Assembly: GCA_028564705.1 (NCBI GenBank) | Contig: JAPXFQ010001662.1 | Span: 4,710,001 to 4,774,000, forward strand | Length of the DNA: 64,000 nucleotides | DNA from: Apricaphanius iberus | Taxonomy: Eukaryota; Chordata; Actinopteri; Cyprinodontiformes; Aphaniidae | Direction of reading: 5' to 3' | Shown: positions 12,040 through 30,690 of the stretch, piece after piece | Layout of the letters: every line of letters begins with the position of its first letter | Numbering within the stretch: position 1 is the stretch's first letter | The notes under the pieces: model-generated | Databases searched by the model: none | What the model saw: the letters and a program-made list of their open reading frames with translations, nothing else | Told to the model about the DNA's origin: nothing | Translations under genes and position numbers: made by a program

Positions 12040-13525
12040 GCAAGTGTAGATGTGGTGAGCGTGCATTGAGTTATGATAACTGTAATGTTTAAAGCCATTA
12101 GAGTGTTAATTAGTAATAGGTTAGAATGTGTATTAATGATATTTTTTGTTAGTCAGTAATAAAATCATATTGAATCATGGCTGCACAAAGTTAAGAAGTG
12201 TCTTTCAGAGGCTGTGAAAAATAGGTGCTAAACATTTTTTTTCCTGTTTCGTAAATCACACTACACATGGAACGTCTACTTATTCTGATGTTCTCTTCCT
12301 AATATTTTTTACCTTCTAACGGAAACGCCAAATGCTAAATGGATTGTGTGCATCTTTTTGCAGTTTTAATCAGCACAGTGCTCTGATGCATATTTTTGGG
12401 GCCCCTCTGAGGTTTGTGCACACTCTAACAAGTGCAAACCTCTGGTAAATCAGGCTCTTTGTGTTTGATCAATCACATGAAATCCCAATACATACATTAG
12501 AAATTTGCCTGTATGAATACTTTTCAAAGGCGCTATACTGAGATGATGAACAAATTAGCCATCTGGTTGTCATTGAAGATGATTTTTGTCTTTTTTTTAT
12601 TATTTAAGTGGACCTTGAGCACGATTGAAACTCACCTGGTTCTTAGTGACTTAATGTCTCAGACACAGTGTCTCTGGCTGTCTCTCTTTTTATTTGTTGG
12701 CTGTACAGTACAGCACATTAATGCTATTGGATCACACTTTTATTTTATTTCTTCCACTTTTATTCAGCCTATATAAATGATTTACTGTAGCTAACAGACA
12801 TGGATGCTACCTCTTTGCTACAGCAAAAAAGGTGTAAAGAACATTAATTTGCCAACAGAAAGATTTTTACATTGCCTTTTTTTCTTCTTTGTTCTTTTTT
12901 TGTCTTCCACTCATAGAAACACACGTGGGCACACGCGCGCACACACATACACACACACACACACACACATCAATAGTCCATTAGGACAGTGTTGCTTTCA
13001 TTACCTCGAGTCTGGCCCTGAGACAGCTTTCATAGTGTAGCACAGTGGAGCAGAGCTGGCTGGTTTGCAGTATATACAGCGAGAGGAGTCTGGTAATTGC
13101 CAGCTCTCTGTTCTATTCATCCTGTGCGTCAGGTGGAAAGTATGAATCTGTGGTGTCTAGGGACCACCCTTGCAGTGCTGCAACGCATCTCGCCGCAACG
13201 GCTTGTCCCTCTTACTGGGCACAAGTAATAGAGGGAAAACAGAGAGCTTAAAGGCCTCAGAGAGTCAACAATTGTCACACTGACAATGCTCACAGCTGTG
13301 GGAAAGTATTACAAACATAGGCAGGGCACAGTAACCGCAGTGGAGCACCTAAAAATATAGCCTTACTGCAAATCTAACTTTTTTTGTCAGGCTTGTCACA
13401 CATTAGTAAGTGTTTTTGCTGGAATATAGCTATTTCAGAGACATATTTTGTTACCATGAGAAGAATGAAAAAAAAAATCAGTTGAACTGCACTGTGTTGT
13501 TTCTTTTTCCTTGATGTTCCTAAAT
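12040..13525. other. rbms3: Intronic sequence with a CA repeat
   Basis: No exon is recognisable. The block AAACCTCTGGTAAATCAGGCTC at about 12440-12460 is like ATAAATCAGGCCC at about 11250, hinting at ends of one unnamed repeat. Positions 12930-12969 are a CA/CG-type simple repeat. Confidence 0.4.
12930..12969. repeat. CA-rich microsatellite
   Basis: Alternating purine-pyrimidine run beginning CACACGCGCGCACACACATA and ending in pure CA units. It is interrupted, not perfect. Confidence 0.9.
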
Positions 13526-13529
13526 AACG

Positions 13530-14330
13530 TCCAACATTGCCAATTGCTTTTACAAGTTGCTCTATTAGTAAATTAAGTCCAAGCGTAATTTAAAATCAGT
13601 ATAAATGTTGATTTTTTTTTTAAGGCCTCAACGTTTTTTTAGATAAAATTAGTGAACAAATAATATGATGAAGATCAAGGAATAAAACAGTCAGGTAAGG
13701 GAAAGTTATTATGAAAACGCCATTTCCAGTACAAAATATGTTGAGTGTAGCTCGAACAAGGAAGCTGGTCATAGCTAGTGGGCAGATTCATGGAGGTAAA
13801 TACTTGACAAATTATTTAAGAGAAACTTTTGACACGCAGCAAAAGACTTGAAAATGGGGTGGTACTTTACCTTCCAGGAGGCTGAAAACTTAAAGATACA
13901 GTTGAAGCTACAATAGAACGTCTTAGAGGAAAACACGTGAATGTTTTAGACTTTCATTCCAATTGGGAATCTGTGACATGTAAAAAAATCTTTTTGCAAA
14001 GCTCTCTTTGCAATCTAACAGAGCTTGAATCATTTTGCACGAAATATTTACAGTTATATTTCTGTAAGTAAAAAGCTTGTAGAGACATACCCCAAAATAC
14101 TAGGAGCTGTTACTGCAGTGAAAGGTGGTTCAACAAAGTAACGATATTTGGCAGGTTCAATATGAATCCTAGCCACAATTTGCAGATTGTTTTCTAAAAG
14201 AACATTGAAATCATGTTAATAGTTATCTGGAATTTTACTAATATTTTTCACATCCCAATAAAATAAATAGAACTCTGCAAAAGGGATATCATCTGAGGTG
14301 GCTTTTCTAACAAGTGGCAGCCAACCAGAA
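13530..14330 (+). mobile_element. Degenerate Tc1-like transposon
   Basis: Blocks typical of one fish Tc1-like family occur in order. They are ATTAAGTCCAAGCGTAATTT...CAGTATAAATG, then AAGGCCTCAACGTTTTTTTAGA, then ATTAGTGAACAAATAAT...ATGAAGATCAAGGAATA (start of the transposase), and finally AAAAGCTTGTAGAGACATAC...GCAGTGAAAGGTGG near the 3' end. The middle of the transposase, including the catalytic residues, is missing or scrambled. The first blocks recur at 35700-35800. Confidence 0.7.
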
Positions 14331-16498
14331 AAAATGAAATCCCACACAAAGCCACATATTTTTTTTCTGCCTGTAATGTAAGAATTAGTATCAAATAGAA
14401 ATCAGCAGCCTAATCATGTATACTCAGCAACGTCAGTCTATTTTTTTCTATACCTAAAAAGAGGTAAAGTTAATGTGGATTTGACTTTTTTTATGTATCT
14501 TAAGCCATTTCAGGTTTGTTTGAGATTCATCACTTCAACCTCTGTAATTTGCGTCTGTGTCCCACAGTTACATAAACTTAAACAAAATGCTCTGATTTAG
14601 GTTTTTGATTTTTTTTGGAGATGTATGGATATTTTTATACCAATATCTGAATTTAACTTCCAGCGTAAACTATAATATTCTGATCCATAAGGCTGCACTG
14701 ATATCAATAAACTGCAGAGAAACTGTCAGATATATTGCAACTAATGGTGCACAGACAATAACCACCAAACACTGACAACATAACTCAAAGGTTAATAAGT
14801 ACACAAACTATAAAGCACAGCAGAGAACTTCTAAAATTAACACAAACACAATACTCACCTCTTTGCGGCATACAAATGTGCCCACAGTGTTCTTTTTGTT
14901 CTTTTCTTTAAAGGTAGCCTTTATTTTGGTCTCTTTTCAATGACGTTCCTGTTACATGTTCATTGAAAGATCAACCAGTATTGCATATCCATAATTATTC
15001 TTTATCTATCTATCTATCTATCCATCTATCCATCTATCCATCCATCCATCCATCCATCCATCCTTCCTAAGTTAAAGGGATGCACAGCACAACATCTGTT
15101 TTATATAAAATTAATGAAAGTCCTTTGTACATTATCCAAATGTGAAAAAATTGTTACAGGGAAAAAAATGTGTAAAACATCACCTGCAGAACCGCAGGGC
15201 CATGCTGTCTAGATTGGTGGATGGATTGGTACCCTCAGGCCAATATTGAATTGACGTTATTATCAGGTGTGATAAAGGCATTGAATGTAGAGCTGTACCT
15301 TCTCTAACTAAAACTATGTGTAAAAACCTCATAGCTGATGTTAATCACCTTAAATACCTGGAGGGAAAAAATACCACATCCATTTAAAACTCACAATGTA
15401 TGGAAAAATGTTAAGGAGTATGCTCATCTCTAATCTGTGTCTTTATAAAAACATAAATAACATAAACTATACAATCTATAATTGCTTGGAGAAAATGGCA
15501 TGGAGAGAATGGCAGAATTTGTTTTTATCCACTAGCTCTAAATTTTACCTTCGCTATAGAGTTTATACTATTTTTTTAACATTTGGTCTTTACTAACATT
15601 TGAAAAGGTTTTGGATTAATGATCTTCATTCAGCAGCAGTCTAAAATCAGAGGAAAATACTGTGACAAGGTTATCTCATTCAACAAGTCTCCTTTTTATC
15701 TTCTTACACATGAACATGAAGATTTATGAATTGTCTTGAGCTGATTATTGCTGTTTTTCAGCCCAAGACACAATCTCGCCACAGTTGCATCCAAATCAAT
15801 TCTCCAGGATGTCTTATTTGAGTTGCGAGCAGCAGGCTCCACACAGTGAGGGATATGCGAGGAGGATGCTGTCAGAGTATATCCAATTTCAGACAGCAAA
15901 GCAAATGGCCTTGGAGATCAAGGATTATACAGCTGATTTCTAAGTCGAGCTAATATTGATTCGCTGTGCCCCTGGTGAACTCCAGGTTGCACCTTCACAG
16001 TGTAAGCTTTTAAATGTTTCAGTCGTAATGGCCCCCCTTTGTCTATAAATTCCCTTATATATAAGGCCACAAAAACTGACCTCTATAAAATGGGCTTTTG
16101 TTTTTCTGTACATTACAGTAAATACAGCAGACAGTAAGGAAGCAAGTTCTGGTTAAATCGCCCCTTCAGCACATTTTTGTTCCCATGCATTTCTTCCTTA
16201 CTGATAAACTATTTTACTGCACTCTTATAATTTTATCTTACATTATAGAGTTAACCTTCTATTTTTTATTTTATTTATTGCATGCTTAGAAGTGTTTGTT
16301 TATGTTTCCACTAAATACCGCAACAATTTCCTAATGTTGTGAATCTGTTCACTCTTGGCATTGAAATATTTGTGATTCTGATTCAACCCTTCTCCAATAT
16401 GTACCCCTATTACATACCGATATGTTATAATTTCTGGCCTTTTACCCATCCATAAACTTACCACTTAATTATTGGACATCATTTACTTATGTTAATAT
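14331..16498. other. rbms3: Unassigned intronic sequence with one tetranucleotide repeat
   Basis: AT-rich DNA without recognisable exons. It contains the TCTA/TCCA repeat listed separately. Short open frames at 15396-15899 carry no domain. Confidence 0.45.
15003..15064. repeat. TCTA/TCCA microsatellite
   Basis: Begins with five TCTA units, changes to alternating TCCA and TCTA units, and ends in pure TCCA. The gradient suggests that one point change spread through the array by slippage. Confidence 0.97.
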
Positions 16499-16502
16499 TT
16501 AA

Positions 16503-17137
16503 AGAGTGACTTACCCCCTACCAGATTCTAATTTGGCCCACATTTGCTGTTTTAAAATGGCCGATAATGAGGTGTTGCCTGGCGGATCAAAGAGGGGGCG
16601 GGCCAGGCGTGGTTTGGGCTGTGATGGACATGGACAGCAGCGCTGCTACAGCGGCACACAGCAGCCAGAAAGACAGAGAGCAATAAAGAGGCAAGCTCCA
16701 TTCCCTCAGAGGGGGACATTTTTGTAGGTTGAAGATTTCTCTCCACCTTCTTCACCAGAGAAAATGGAAGAAGGTTCTGTGGAGGAGGCAAGCAGCCCTG
16801 AGCTGTATCGTTTCGAGCCGATGGCTTATGATTTTCCAACTCACTACATAGATGTGGCCGGGATTGAGCTTGTTTTATACTCCACAGCGACAGGATGACT
16901 GATGTCAGAAATACAGGCTGTTTTCAGTAATCCAAGATGAGCCGGTAAATTTAAGTGCAGTGTAAAGTTTTAACCTATAGAGAGCACTCCTCTAACAGTT
17001 TTTGTTACAAAATAATATTTTTACCAAAATTTACTAAAATACCCCAAAAATGACCAGACATATAGACATCACACTTGGCCACTAATATATACAGTTTATC
17101 AGTGAAAAAAAAACTCAATGTGGGGATGAGTTGCACT
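16503..17137. mobile_element. TTAA-flanked DNA transposon remnant
   Basis: The element starts AGAGTGACTTACCCCC directly after TTAA (16499-16502). It ends GGGGATGAGTTGCACT directly before TTAA (17138-17141). The two ends are imperfect inverted copies. TTAA target sites with 5'-AG and CT-3' termini fit Kolobok-type elements; piggyBac also uses TTAA but usually starts CCC. Inside, a 44-residue frame at 16764-16898 contains the word YRFEP, seen at the N-terminus of some fish transposon-linked proteins. Nothing larger survives. Confidence 0.5.
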
Positions 17138-17479
17138 TTAAGTACTTTAATTAAAAAAAAATAATTAAATCATGAACTTATTTAAATGTCATGTCTGTTG
17201 CATTTCCCTTTGTTTCCCCTTTTGGGCCAGTTGATTCCAATGATAATTGGAGAATATGATCAAACCAAAATAAAAATGAGAGACCCTAATGCTGGTAGAG
17301 CAAATTTATTGGATGCATATACTGCAAATATGTTTTCCTTTATGAGTAGATTGTTGAAAAATACTTGTAAGTGTGGATACAACATGATTCCATGGTTGCT
17401 ACAGAAATATGTAATAAATTACTGAAAGGTTGAATATAGAGCAATTTCATAAAATGAAATGATGTTTTCATCTACAATG

Positions 17480-17785
17480 TGTTTACATTTACCAGCCAGT
17501 AGCGGCCACGGGTTGTGGGTTGATAGATACCGTCTCTATTATCCAACTATATGGTCGGCACAGCTTGGACTGGGAATAATGATTTGAGTCAGCAAGTCAA
17601 GCAGCTGCTTCTGAGCTATGGAGATAGAAGAACAGAACCTAGAGTAGTTCTAGGTGAAGCCTACACTAGATGGACCCACATAAAACAATTCCACGGCACC
17701 AAACACACATGGAAACGGCGACTTTCCTCCTGGATCGGTAAGCTAACCAACTTGCTAACGTGGCTAACAATGGTTGTCAGTTGAA
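17480..17785 (+). repeat. Interspersed repeat shared with 49140-49310
   Basis: AAGCAGCTGCTTC(T/A)GAG, AGTAGTT(C/T)TAGG(T/C)GAAGC and GACTTTCCTC recur in the same order and orientation at 49140-49310. There they form the tail of a hAT-like repeat (48932-49315). This copy therefore probably derives from the same family. The open frame through it is not a gene. Confidence 0.6.
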
Positions 17786-18268
17786 CTCCTCTAGGATACA
17801 TTCCTCACTGTACACAGTTCAGGTCTGTCACTGCGCGTATCGACAGGAAACTAGGCAACCCAACAGCTAGAATGATGTTATTGTTGTAACTACAACCTAA
17901 ATCAACTAGATGTTGCTATCATGCTCATGTTCCATGTCCAACCTTTAAGGAGCCAACTAAAGATATGAAAAGAAAATAAACAATCAAAAATAACAAAAAA
18001 ACGGAAGGGTATAGAATAATGAAGGAGCAATCTGAACAGAAGTTACACAAAACATGCTATTGTGACTTTTTTTTATTATTCTGAAATCCCACTGTTGGTC
18101 ATTGAATTTCTACCTAACTAACAAAGTGTATTTTTTGTATGCATGTCATATAAAAAGGAAATATCCAGTTAAATTATGCATGCATGTTTCTTTAAAATGA
18201 AATAACCAGTTAGATTTGGCATACAAGCATTCCTTTCCAATTATAATATTGCACACACAGATTATTAA

Positions 18269-18901
18269 AGCCGGGTGTACACTGTGCGATTTTTGAGTTA
18301 CGGGTCTTCAGCTCCGGCTCACACTGTACGAGTGAATTGCAGGGGTTAAAAGTTCACAGCTCACGACTCATGTGCTCACACTGTATGAACGGCTGTTCGG
18401 ATGTGACCTGACTGCTCTCACTGCACGACACGACAGACCCGTAAGCAGAGGAAAAACACGGGAGTAGATGCGCCTGACCCGGAACTGAAGAAGCAGAAGA
18501 AAAACACTGGAGTGAAGATGCGCGCCTGAGAATTGTGAAGATGCGCTCAAAAGACAAATTCGGTGCCCTGGCAATCTGTGCCGTTTTTTGTTTGGAAACA
18601 CCAAAAACCAAAAGGCCCCGGCGGTGACGATGGTGACACGCATGCGCAGTATGAGAAATAGCTCGTAGCATTGCTTCCACAGTGCGAGTCATTCACGAGG
18701 GGCGACTAGGATTTCAAACAGGTTTGATTTTCTTGCGACCAGTAGCTGGTCGTGAGGTGTAAATTGCCTGTCGTTACCGAATGTACACTACACGATGCAA
18801 CACGCATGATTAAGCCAAAAGTTGGCACGATCCAGACAAAAGTCGCACGAATGACAAATCGGTTCAAAAACGGTCCAAAATCGCACAGTGTACGCCCGGC
18901 T
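18269..18901. mobile_element. PIF/Harbinger-like non-autonomous transposon (MITE)
   Basis: The left end, AGCCGGGTGTACACTGTGCG, is matched by the inverted right end (CGCACAGTGTACGCCCGGCT), with one mismatch in 20. A TAA sits on both sides (18266-18268 and 18902-18904), the 3-bp target duplication typical of Harbinger elements. The 633-bp body is CpG- and GC-rich against an AT-rich background. It contains several copies of a CACTGTACGA-type word in both orientations. The open frames inside (18354-18692, - strand) lack any transposase or Myb-like signature. Confidence 0.8.
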
Positions 18902-18904
18902 TAA

Positions 18905-20870
18905 GATGACAATTGTGATTGTTGAAGTACCATATTGTGTATGGTATGTTTCATTATTCTCTGCACTACAGTGCCATAATGTGTATTTCAGATATTAGAC
19001 TGCTTTAATAGCTATGCACACTTAAAGTTGTAGTAGTAATGTCTCCAGTGTCCTTCAGTGTAAGAAATATAATGCATGCATCAGACGAGTAGCAAAGAGA
19101 CTCATCAAAGGGTGTTGATAAGCCATAATGCAGTTTGATGTCATGTCCCTTACTGAGAGTTGCTCTTGGCATCGCACAGTGACTTCAACGTTTCTATCTC
19201 CAGAGTTTGTTGTCCTGCCATTTAGCCATCTGCTCTTAAACTTCCTGTTATGATAAACTTTTCTTCCTTTTACACTTTTTCCTACACCGTCTCTTTTTCT
19301 TTTCATACACATTATAAACCTTGCTAAAAAAGCCCCTTATTTGAGATTTGGTAATCGCTTTAGGAAAATTAAGGGGAAAGAAACACAGATACTCCCATTA
19401 GTCTTTGCAGAATAAGAGAAACAAAGACCGGTGCATGAGACGGGTGTTGGGAATCCTGCTAACTCATCCAATAGACAAAATATGAGGTAAAATCAACAGT
19501 GGGAAGTGTTAGATTTATGCTAGCAAGAGAAAAACCATGTCCAAATCCTCTCAGTTCGAACAGCCATTATAAACAAGAGCAGATTAGCCAGCTGCCTCCT
19601 GCTGGGACAGTGAATGGATGAGAGTGGGAATGATGAGGAGAGGCCGCTCCTCTCCTGCATTATCTAAATAACAGGCCGGGGAATTCAATAAGTACTGGCC
19701 TCATCAGACCTCATCAGCTCCTCCAATTAGGCTGCACATCATGGCGGCTGGTGGGCTCATTGCTGCTTGTGACAGATGAGACTCTACATGGCGCTGTGCT
19801 TGCTTTTGCAGAGGTGTTGTTACTTCACATTCCTGACATTGTTCAGGTAAATTCTGTGCTTTATCATTTTATGGAAAAAGCAATATATGTTCATGTCTAA
19901 TTGCTAATTTAGAGTTTGTTCCATTGACCTGGCTTATTTACACTCATCTGTCCTTGATGCTGCATTAGCAGAATCCCGACAGTCAACCTCAACTTTAAGT
20001 AAGGACTTACCTTCAGAGGGTTGCTGCTTTTAAACCTTGCAGATATCGATGTTGTCAATATCTCTCCCCTCCCTCATTGCCTCCCTGTGTATCCCCAGGG
20101 GTCAGGACATGTAACGAAAACACACAGCCCGCCTGCATTGATTGCAGCCCATTAATGCGTACTGAGAAAAACAAAGCCTTTCATCATGTCTGAGATGTTT
20201 AGGCAAGGACTTACACAAACTTGTTCTGCACAGGTCAACCTTTCTTCCTGATTATTGCCCTCAGATTGCTATCTCAAGGGACGAAGAGCATATCTGCTAA
20301 AGCTGTTTTGTCTGCAACTTTTTTTCCATGTAAATAAGGAATGTGCTTTAAACTGCTTCCATTTTTATGCAGCTTTTAAAGGGAGTGGGTAGAAGCAGAA
20401 CATTTTGAGTATTCCTCAGAGACAGGAAATAAGTTACGTATGGTCCTCGTTTAATTTTATAGGTCTCTTAACAGCTCACATCCCATTAGTCAGTCAAAAC
20501 TAATTTTGATAACAATAAACATGCCACAATTAATAAGGACACCACATATGTAGCCTAAAATTTTGCAGTGTGATTAATTTTCTTATTTTATTATCTGACA
20601 CTCCAAAAAGCTGACACCCAAAAAAAGCAAAACAGCATAGTAAATTTTAGATATGATGTAACGTTTCCTAATGCAGTTAGGTTTTTGTAATAAAAAAAAA
20701 GAACATTTTGGGAACAGATGTTACTTTGTTTATGAAGGATTTCTTTAAAAAAAAAACAGCACAGAATTAGTGTCATGACTAAGCATATAATTTTGTAATA
20801 GTGTTAGGCTTGGGGATGTCCAATACATCGTTTGAATTTCAGTTGTTACAGATTTTCAGACATGTTGCGC
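18905..20870. other. rbms3: Intronic sequence, possible conserved non-coding part at 19560-19800
   Basis: No exon or repeat is recognised. Positions 19560-19800 have a balanced, complex composition with homeodomain-like words (CTCCAATTAGG, GAATTCAATAAG), unlike the simple AT-rich surroundings. This would fit a cis-regulatory element, but that is inference only. Confidence 0.4.
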
Positions 20871-20874
20871 TTAA

Positions 20875-21376
20875 AGTGACGATGTGTAGTTTTTGCCGTA
20901 CATCTATGAAAATAGCCATTAAAATATTCTGTAATAATAATTATGTGAAGCACATTCATTGCAAAATATTGGCGATATTGTAAAATATGATTTTAAAAAT
21001 CAGTTTTAAAACACATAGGCGGGTCCTCTTTTCAGGGTAAAGCAATATTAGCTGACGTCTTTACTTCTACAAAAGCCCGGACGGACAAAGCGCACTGAAA
21101 ACGCCCGCTTTTAAAACATTGATTTCCCCTCAAAATGCAAAAAAGTTTCACCATAAATACATTTTTACCATTTTACTAGTTCCAAGTGATGAAAGAGAGA
21201 CTGATGTGCTCGTCATGTTGCTGCAAATAGATATTTCTCAGGGAATTGAGCGTTTGAAAATAGCACTAGTTGGAGCTCCGTTGTTGAGTTTCTTACTCAA
21301 AAACACAGACACCGCATGCTTGTGATAATTTAGGTATGCACTGCCCCTTACTGGCTGAAAATTACACACTGTGCCT
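20875..21376. mobile_element. TTAA-flanked MITE, 502 bp
   Basis: TTAA lies at 20871-20874 and 21377-21380. The left end AGTGACGATGTGTAGTTTTT and the inverse of the right end (AAAATTACACACTGTGCCT) form an imperfect terminal inverted repeat. Both ends obey the 5'-AG...CT-3' rule. A Kolobok-like assignment is preferred over piggyBac. No transposase remnant can be seen. Confidence 0.68.
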
Positions 21377-21380
21377 TTAA

Positions 21381-22048
21381 ATTACTTTCTGAAAATCATT
21401 AAACTGTTTGCACAGGATAGTGATTTTGTTCATTTAAGGTAATATTTCAGCTATCTTATTTCCACTTTATCTCATGTTGACCCTCTAAAGATTTTGTCAG
21501 ATAGCCTCAGTTTTGTGGCTTCTCCTTGGTCATGTCAACATTTCATATACTTGCAGTTTTGTCCTCTTCAAACTGGACTTTCATTAGGAAGTAAACTTAG
21601 CCATTCATGAACAATGTATTGGTGTACTACATGCAGCTTTTCATAAAGGCCTTCATACATCCATTAACTGTTGATAATTTTAGGAATGTACTATAATTTA
21701 TCCAAAGATTGTGACACACAAATTGTATGATTTTTTTTTCTGTTTAAACAATTTGCATAAAACAACCTATGTGTATATTCTATCATTTTAATGCCAATGG
21801 AATATCATTAAAATGGTAAGTACTTTAGAGGTATACAATGCTGATGCCTGAGTGCAATACACAAGAATCACTGAAGCAAAGCAATGTGTTGTAGTACACA
21901 TGTATACATTTGTATATAAACTAAAATACAAAGAAACAACGCATCACTAAACAAATGTGGGTTTGCTTTTGACTTGAAGGAACTCAGTGTTTTAGCAGTT
22001 CTGCAGTTTTTTGTGAATTTGTTCCAGATAAGACCTCAATAATTATAG
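21381..22048. other. rbms3: Unassigned intronic sequence
   Basis: AT-rich DNA without exon, repeat family or strong open frame. Confidence 0.4.
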
Positions 22049-22142
22049 GTGTACCCCGCCTCTCGCCCATTGATCGCTGGTGATGGGCACCAGCCCCCCC
22101 TAAACCCTGCAAGGATACATGGTATTGGTAAAGAATGGATGG
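22049..22142 (+). mobile_element. SINE fragment, same family as 55207-55551
   Basis: GGTGTACCCCGCCTCTCGCCCATTGA...GCTGG(T/A)GATGGGCACCAGC matches, in inverse orientation, the 55245-55310 part of the intact SINE copy. It ends in AAAGAATGGATGG, the start of the family's TGGA tail. About 95 bp of the 3' half remain. Confidence 0.7.
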
Positions 22143-28684
<6,542 letters not shown>

Positions 28685-30690
28685 TGCAACTAGAGCTCCA
28701 AGTATTTTGAGATAGGTATCTAGCAGCTCACCTAAATGTTTTGCAAAATAGCTTGAACTTAATCAGATTGGATGAAGAGGATTTAATAACATTAACCCTT
28801 TTGTCTTGCCATAGATTCTCAGTTGGTCTTGCTCTGGAGTTTGATTGTGACATTCTAGCATATGAATATGCTTTGACCTAAACCATTCCATTCCAGTTCT
28901 ATCTGTTTATTTAGGGTAGTGGTCCTTAGAGTTGGGTATCGTTTGAATTTGAATGATTCCGGTTCTAATTCCGATTCCTTATTTCGATTCCAGTTTCAAG
29001 CAATTCTTGATCCTGATTCTTTAAAGGGACATGGTGTTTTTTTTTCATATTTGAAATGAGCTAGTTAACCATAGGTAGTCTTACATAAAGAAATAGTCTG
29101 AACTTCTAACTTTCTAACTTCTTCTGAATTTTAACAGGGCTGTTATCTATGGACTTGGAGATAAATATTACTTTATTTTTGAAAATCTCATGAAATCCAA
29201 TTTCCAAACATCCTGAATATCTGATGCTGCAGAAACTTAAACATTGCAAACCTAGTGTAAAATATTGAATAAAAAATAATAAAACAACTTCCAAATCAGT
29301 TCAGATTAGCTGCAGGTACATTATGAAATCAGAAACCTCTCTGTGGGACTCTTCTAGTTGTTGCATTTCCTTTGGCTTCGAAGGCCAACGAAGGAAGCAT
29401 AGCACATTGCGGAGTATTGTTAACTGTCAGGCTAAATCTTAAAGAACATCCACATTTTTCATGATAGTGCAGTAACACTAACATTTCTGGCGAATTCTTC
29501 CTCATTGGTATTTAATGGGTTCTTTTTCTGGTCAGTGGACTGGGTATTGAAATTAGGAATCGGAATTTTAAAAAAATTGAGCGATTCGGGAGAATCTAAT
29601 AATTAGTCCCTGTTCCTATCGATGCTCAATTCTTGAAGCCCAACCCTTGTGGTCCAGCAGTAAAGTGTACCTTTGACCCACTTTTAAATCATTTGCATTC
29701 TGTTACAGGTTTTCTTCCAGAATTGCCTTATACTCAGGTCCATCCATTTTCCTTTTAACCTGAAAACAGAAGGGAAGGAAAGGTAATTTTCTTTGTATAG
29801 CACAATTTCAACAGCAAGTTAATTCAAGGTTTTATGCAATATTAGTTTTCACAGTTGGAAATAAGGAATTAAAAGAATTGTTTAGGTGATTAGTAAACAA
29901 GCTAGCAACTTAACTGGACATAACTATGACCACTCGATAGCGCAAAAGTGCTTCTAATACTTGAGTACTTGAGATGTGTAGAATGTGCATCAGCTGCATT
30001 AGTGGGCTTTATAAGCAACCTTGGCTGCAATAAGACCAGAACCGGTTTAAGACAATAGTCTACAAGGGAATAAAGGTCATATTTTTGAGATGCATGACAA
30101 ATTGTTGTCCTGTTGTAAACCTTTTACAGTTTAACTATGGCTTCTTGCTATTCTACATAAAATCATGGGTCTCCAAGCTGCCTGTCTATTTATTGCCCTC
30201 TTATCCTGGCTTGTCAGTTTAGATGTACGGATATTTCTTGGCAGCTTTGCATTTTTGCAATAATCTTTCTAACTTGAAATAATGAGTTAAATATTGTGAA
30301 ATGTTCAAAACCTAGAACATTGTTGTTAATTTCCTCCGTGACTAGTCTTCAGAGTTTTTTGGTCTTCAAAACAGCAGCTTTATTAAGATTGAGCAAAATA
30401 AAATGCACATTTGGACACTATTTGCTTAGTTGGTCCCTGAAAGTAATTGGTTTGCACAAGATTTTATTTATTGGTGTCATAGTATCAGAGCTGAATACAA
30501 ACACACCCCTCACTATTCAAATTTGTTTTGTTCCAAATGATGAACATTTATAAAAGGCCTCTTTTTTCTACTTATGCTTTGGGCTGTTACATAAAATCAC
30601 CAAAAGATACATAAAAGTTTATGATGCTAAAAAGGTATAAATTAGCTAAATTAAAGGGGAGGGGGGATAAATACTTTTAGAAGACATTGG
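28685..30690 (-). mobile_element. Tc1-like transposon remnant split by a hAT-like insertion
   Basis: 28685-28926 and 29649-30690 carry consecutive blocks of one antisense Tc1-like element. Before the break come GCCATAGATTCTCAGTTGGT, GAATATGCTTTGACC and CATTCCATTCCAGTTCTATCTG. After it come ACAGGTTTTCTTCCAGAATTGCC, GGTCCATCCATTTTCC and, near the end, GATTTTATTTATTGGTGTCATAGTATCAGAG. The order is that of intact family members once the 722-bp insert is removed. The transposase is not readable as a frame. Outer borders are approximate. Confidence 0.74.
28927..29648. mobile_element. hAT-like non-autonomous transposon, 722 bp
   Basis: The element begins TAGAGTTGGG and ends CCCAACCCTT, an imperfect terminal inverted repeat. 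Flanking 8-bp direct repeats are GTGGTCCT (28919-28926) and GTGGTCCA (29649-29656), with one difference; 8-bp duplications are the rule for hAT elements. GATTCCGG/GATTCC-type words near the left end and GGAATCGGAATTTT near the right end extend the inverted symmetry. It lies inside the Tc1-like remnant and is therefore younger than it. Confidence 0.78.

Noticed and set aside
18354..18692. 112-codon - strand frame
   Set aside because: It lies wholly inside the Harbinger-like MITE, is CpG-rich and has no transposase signature.
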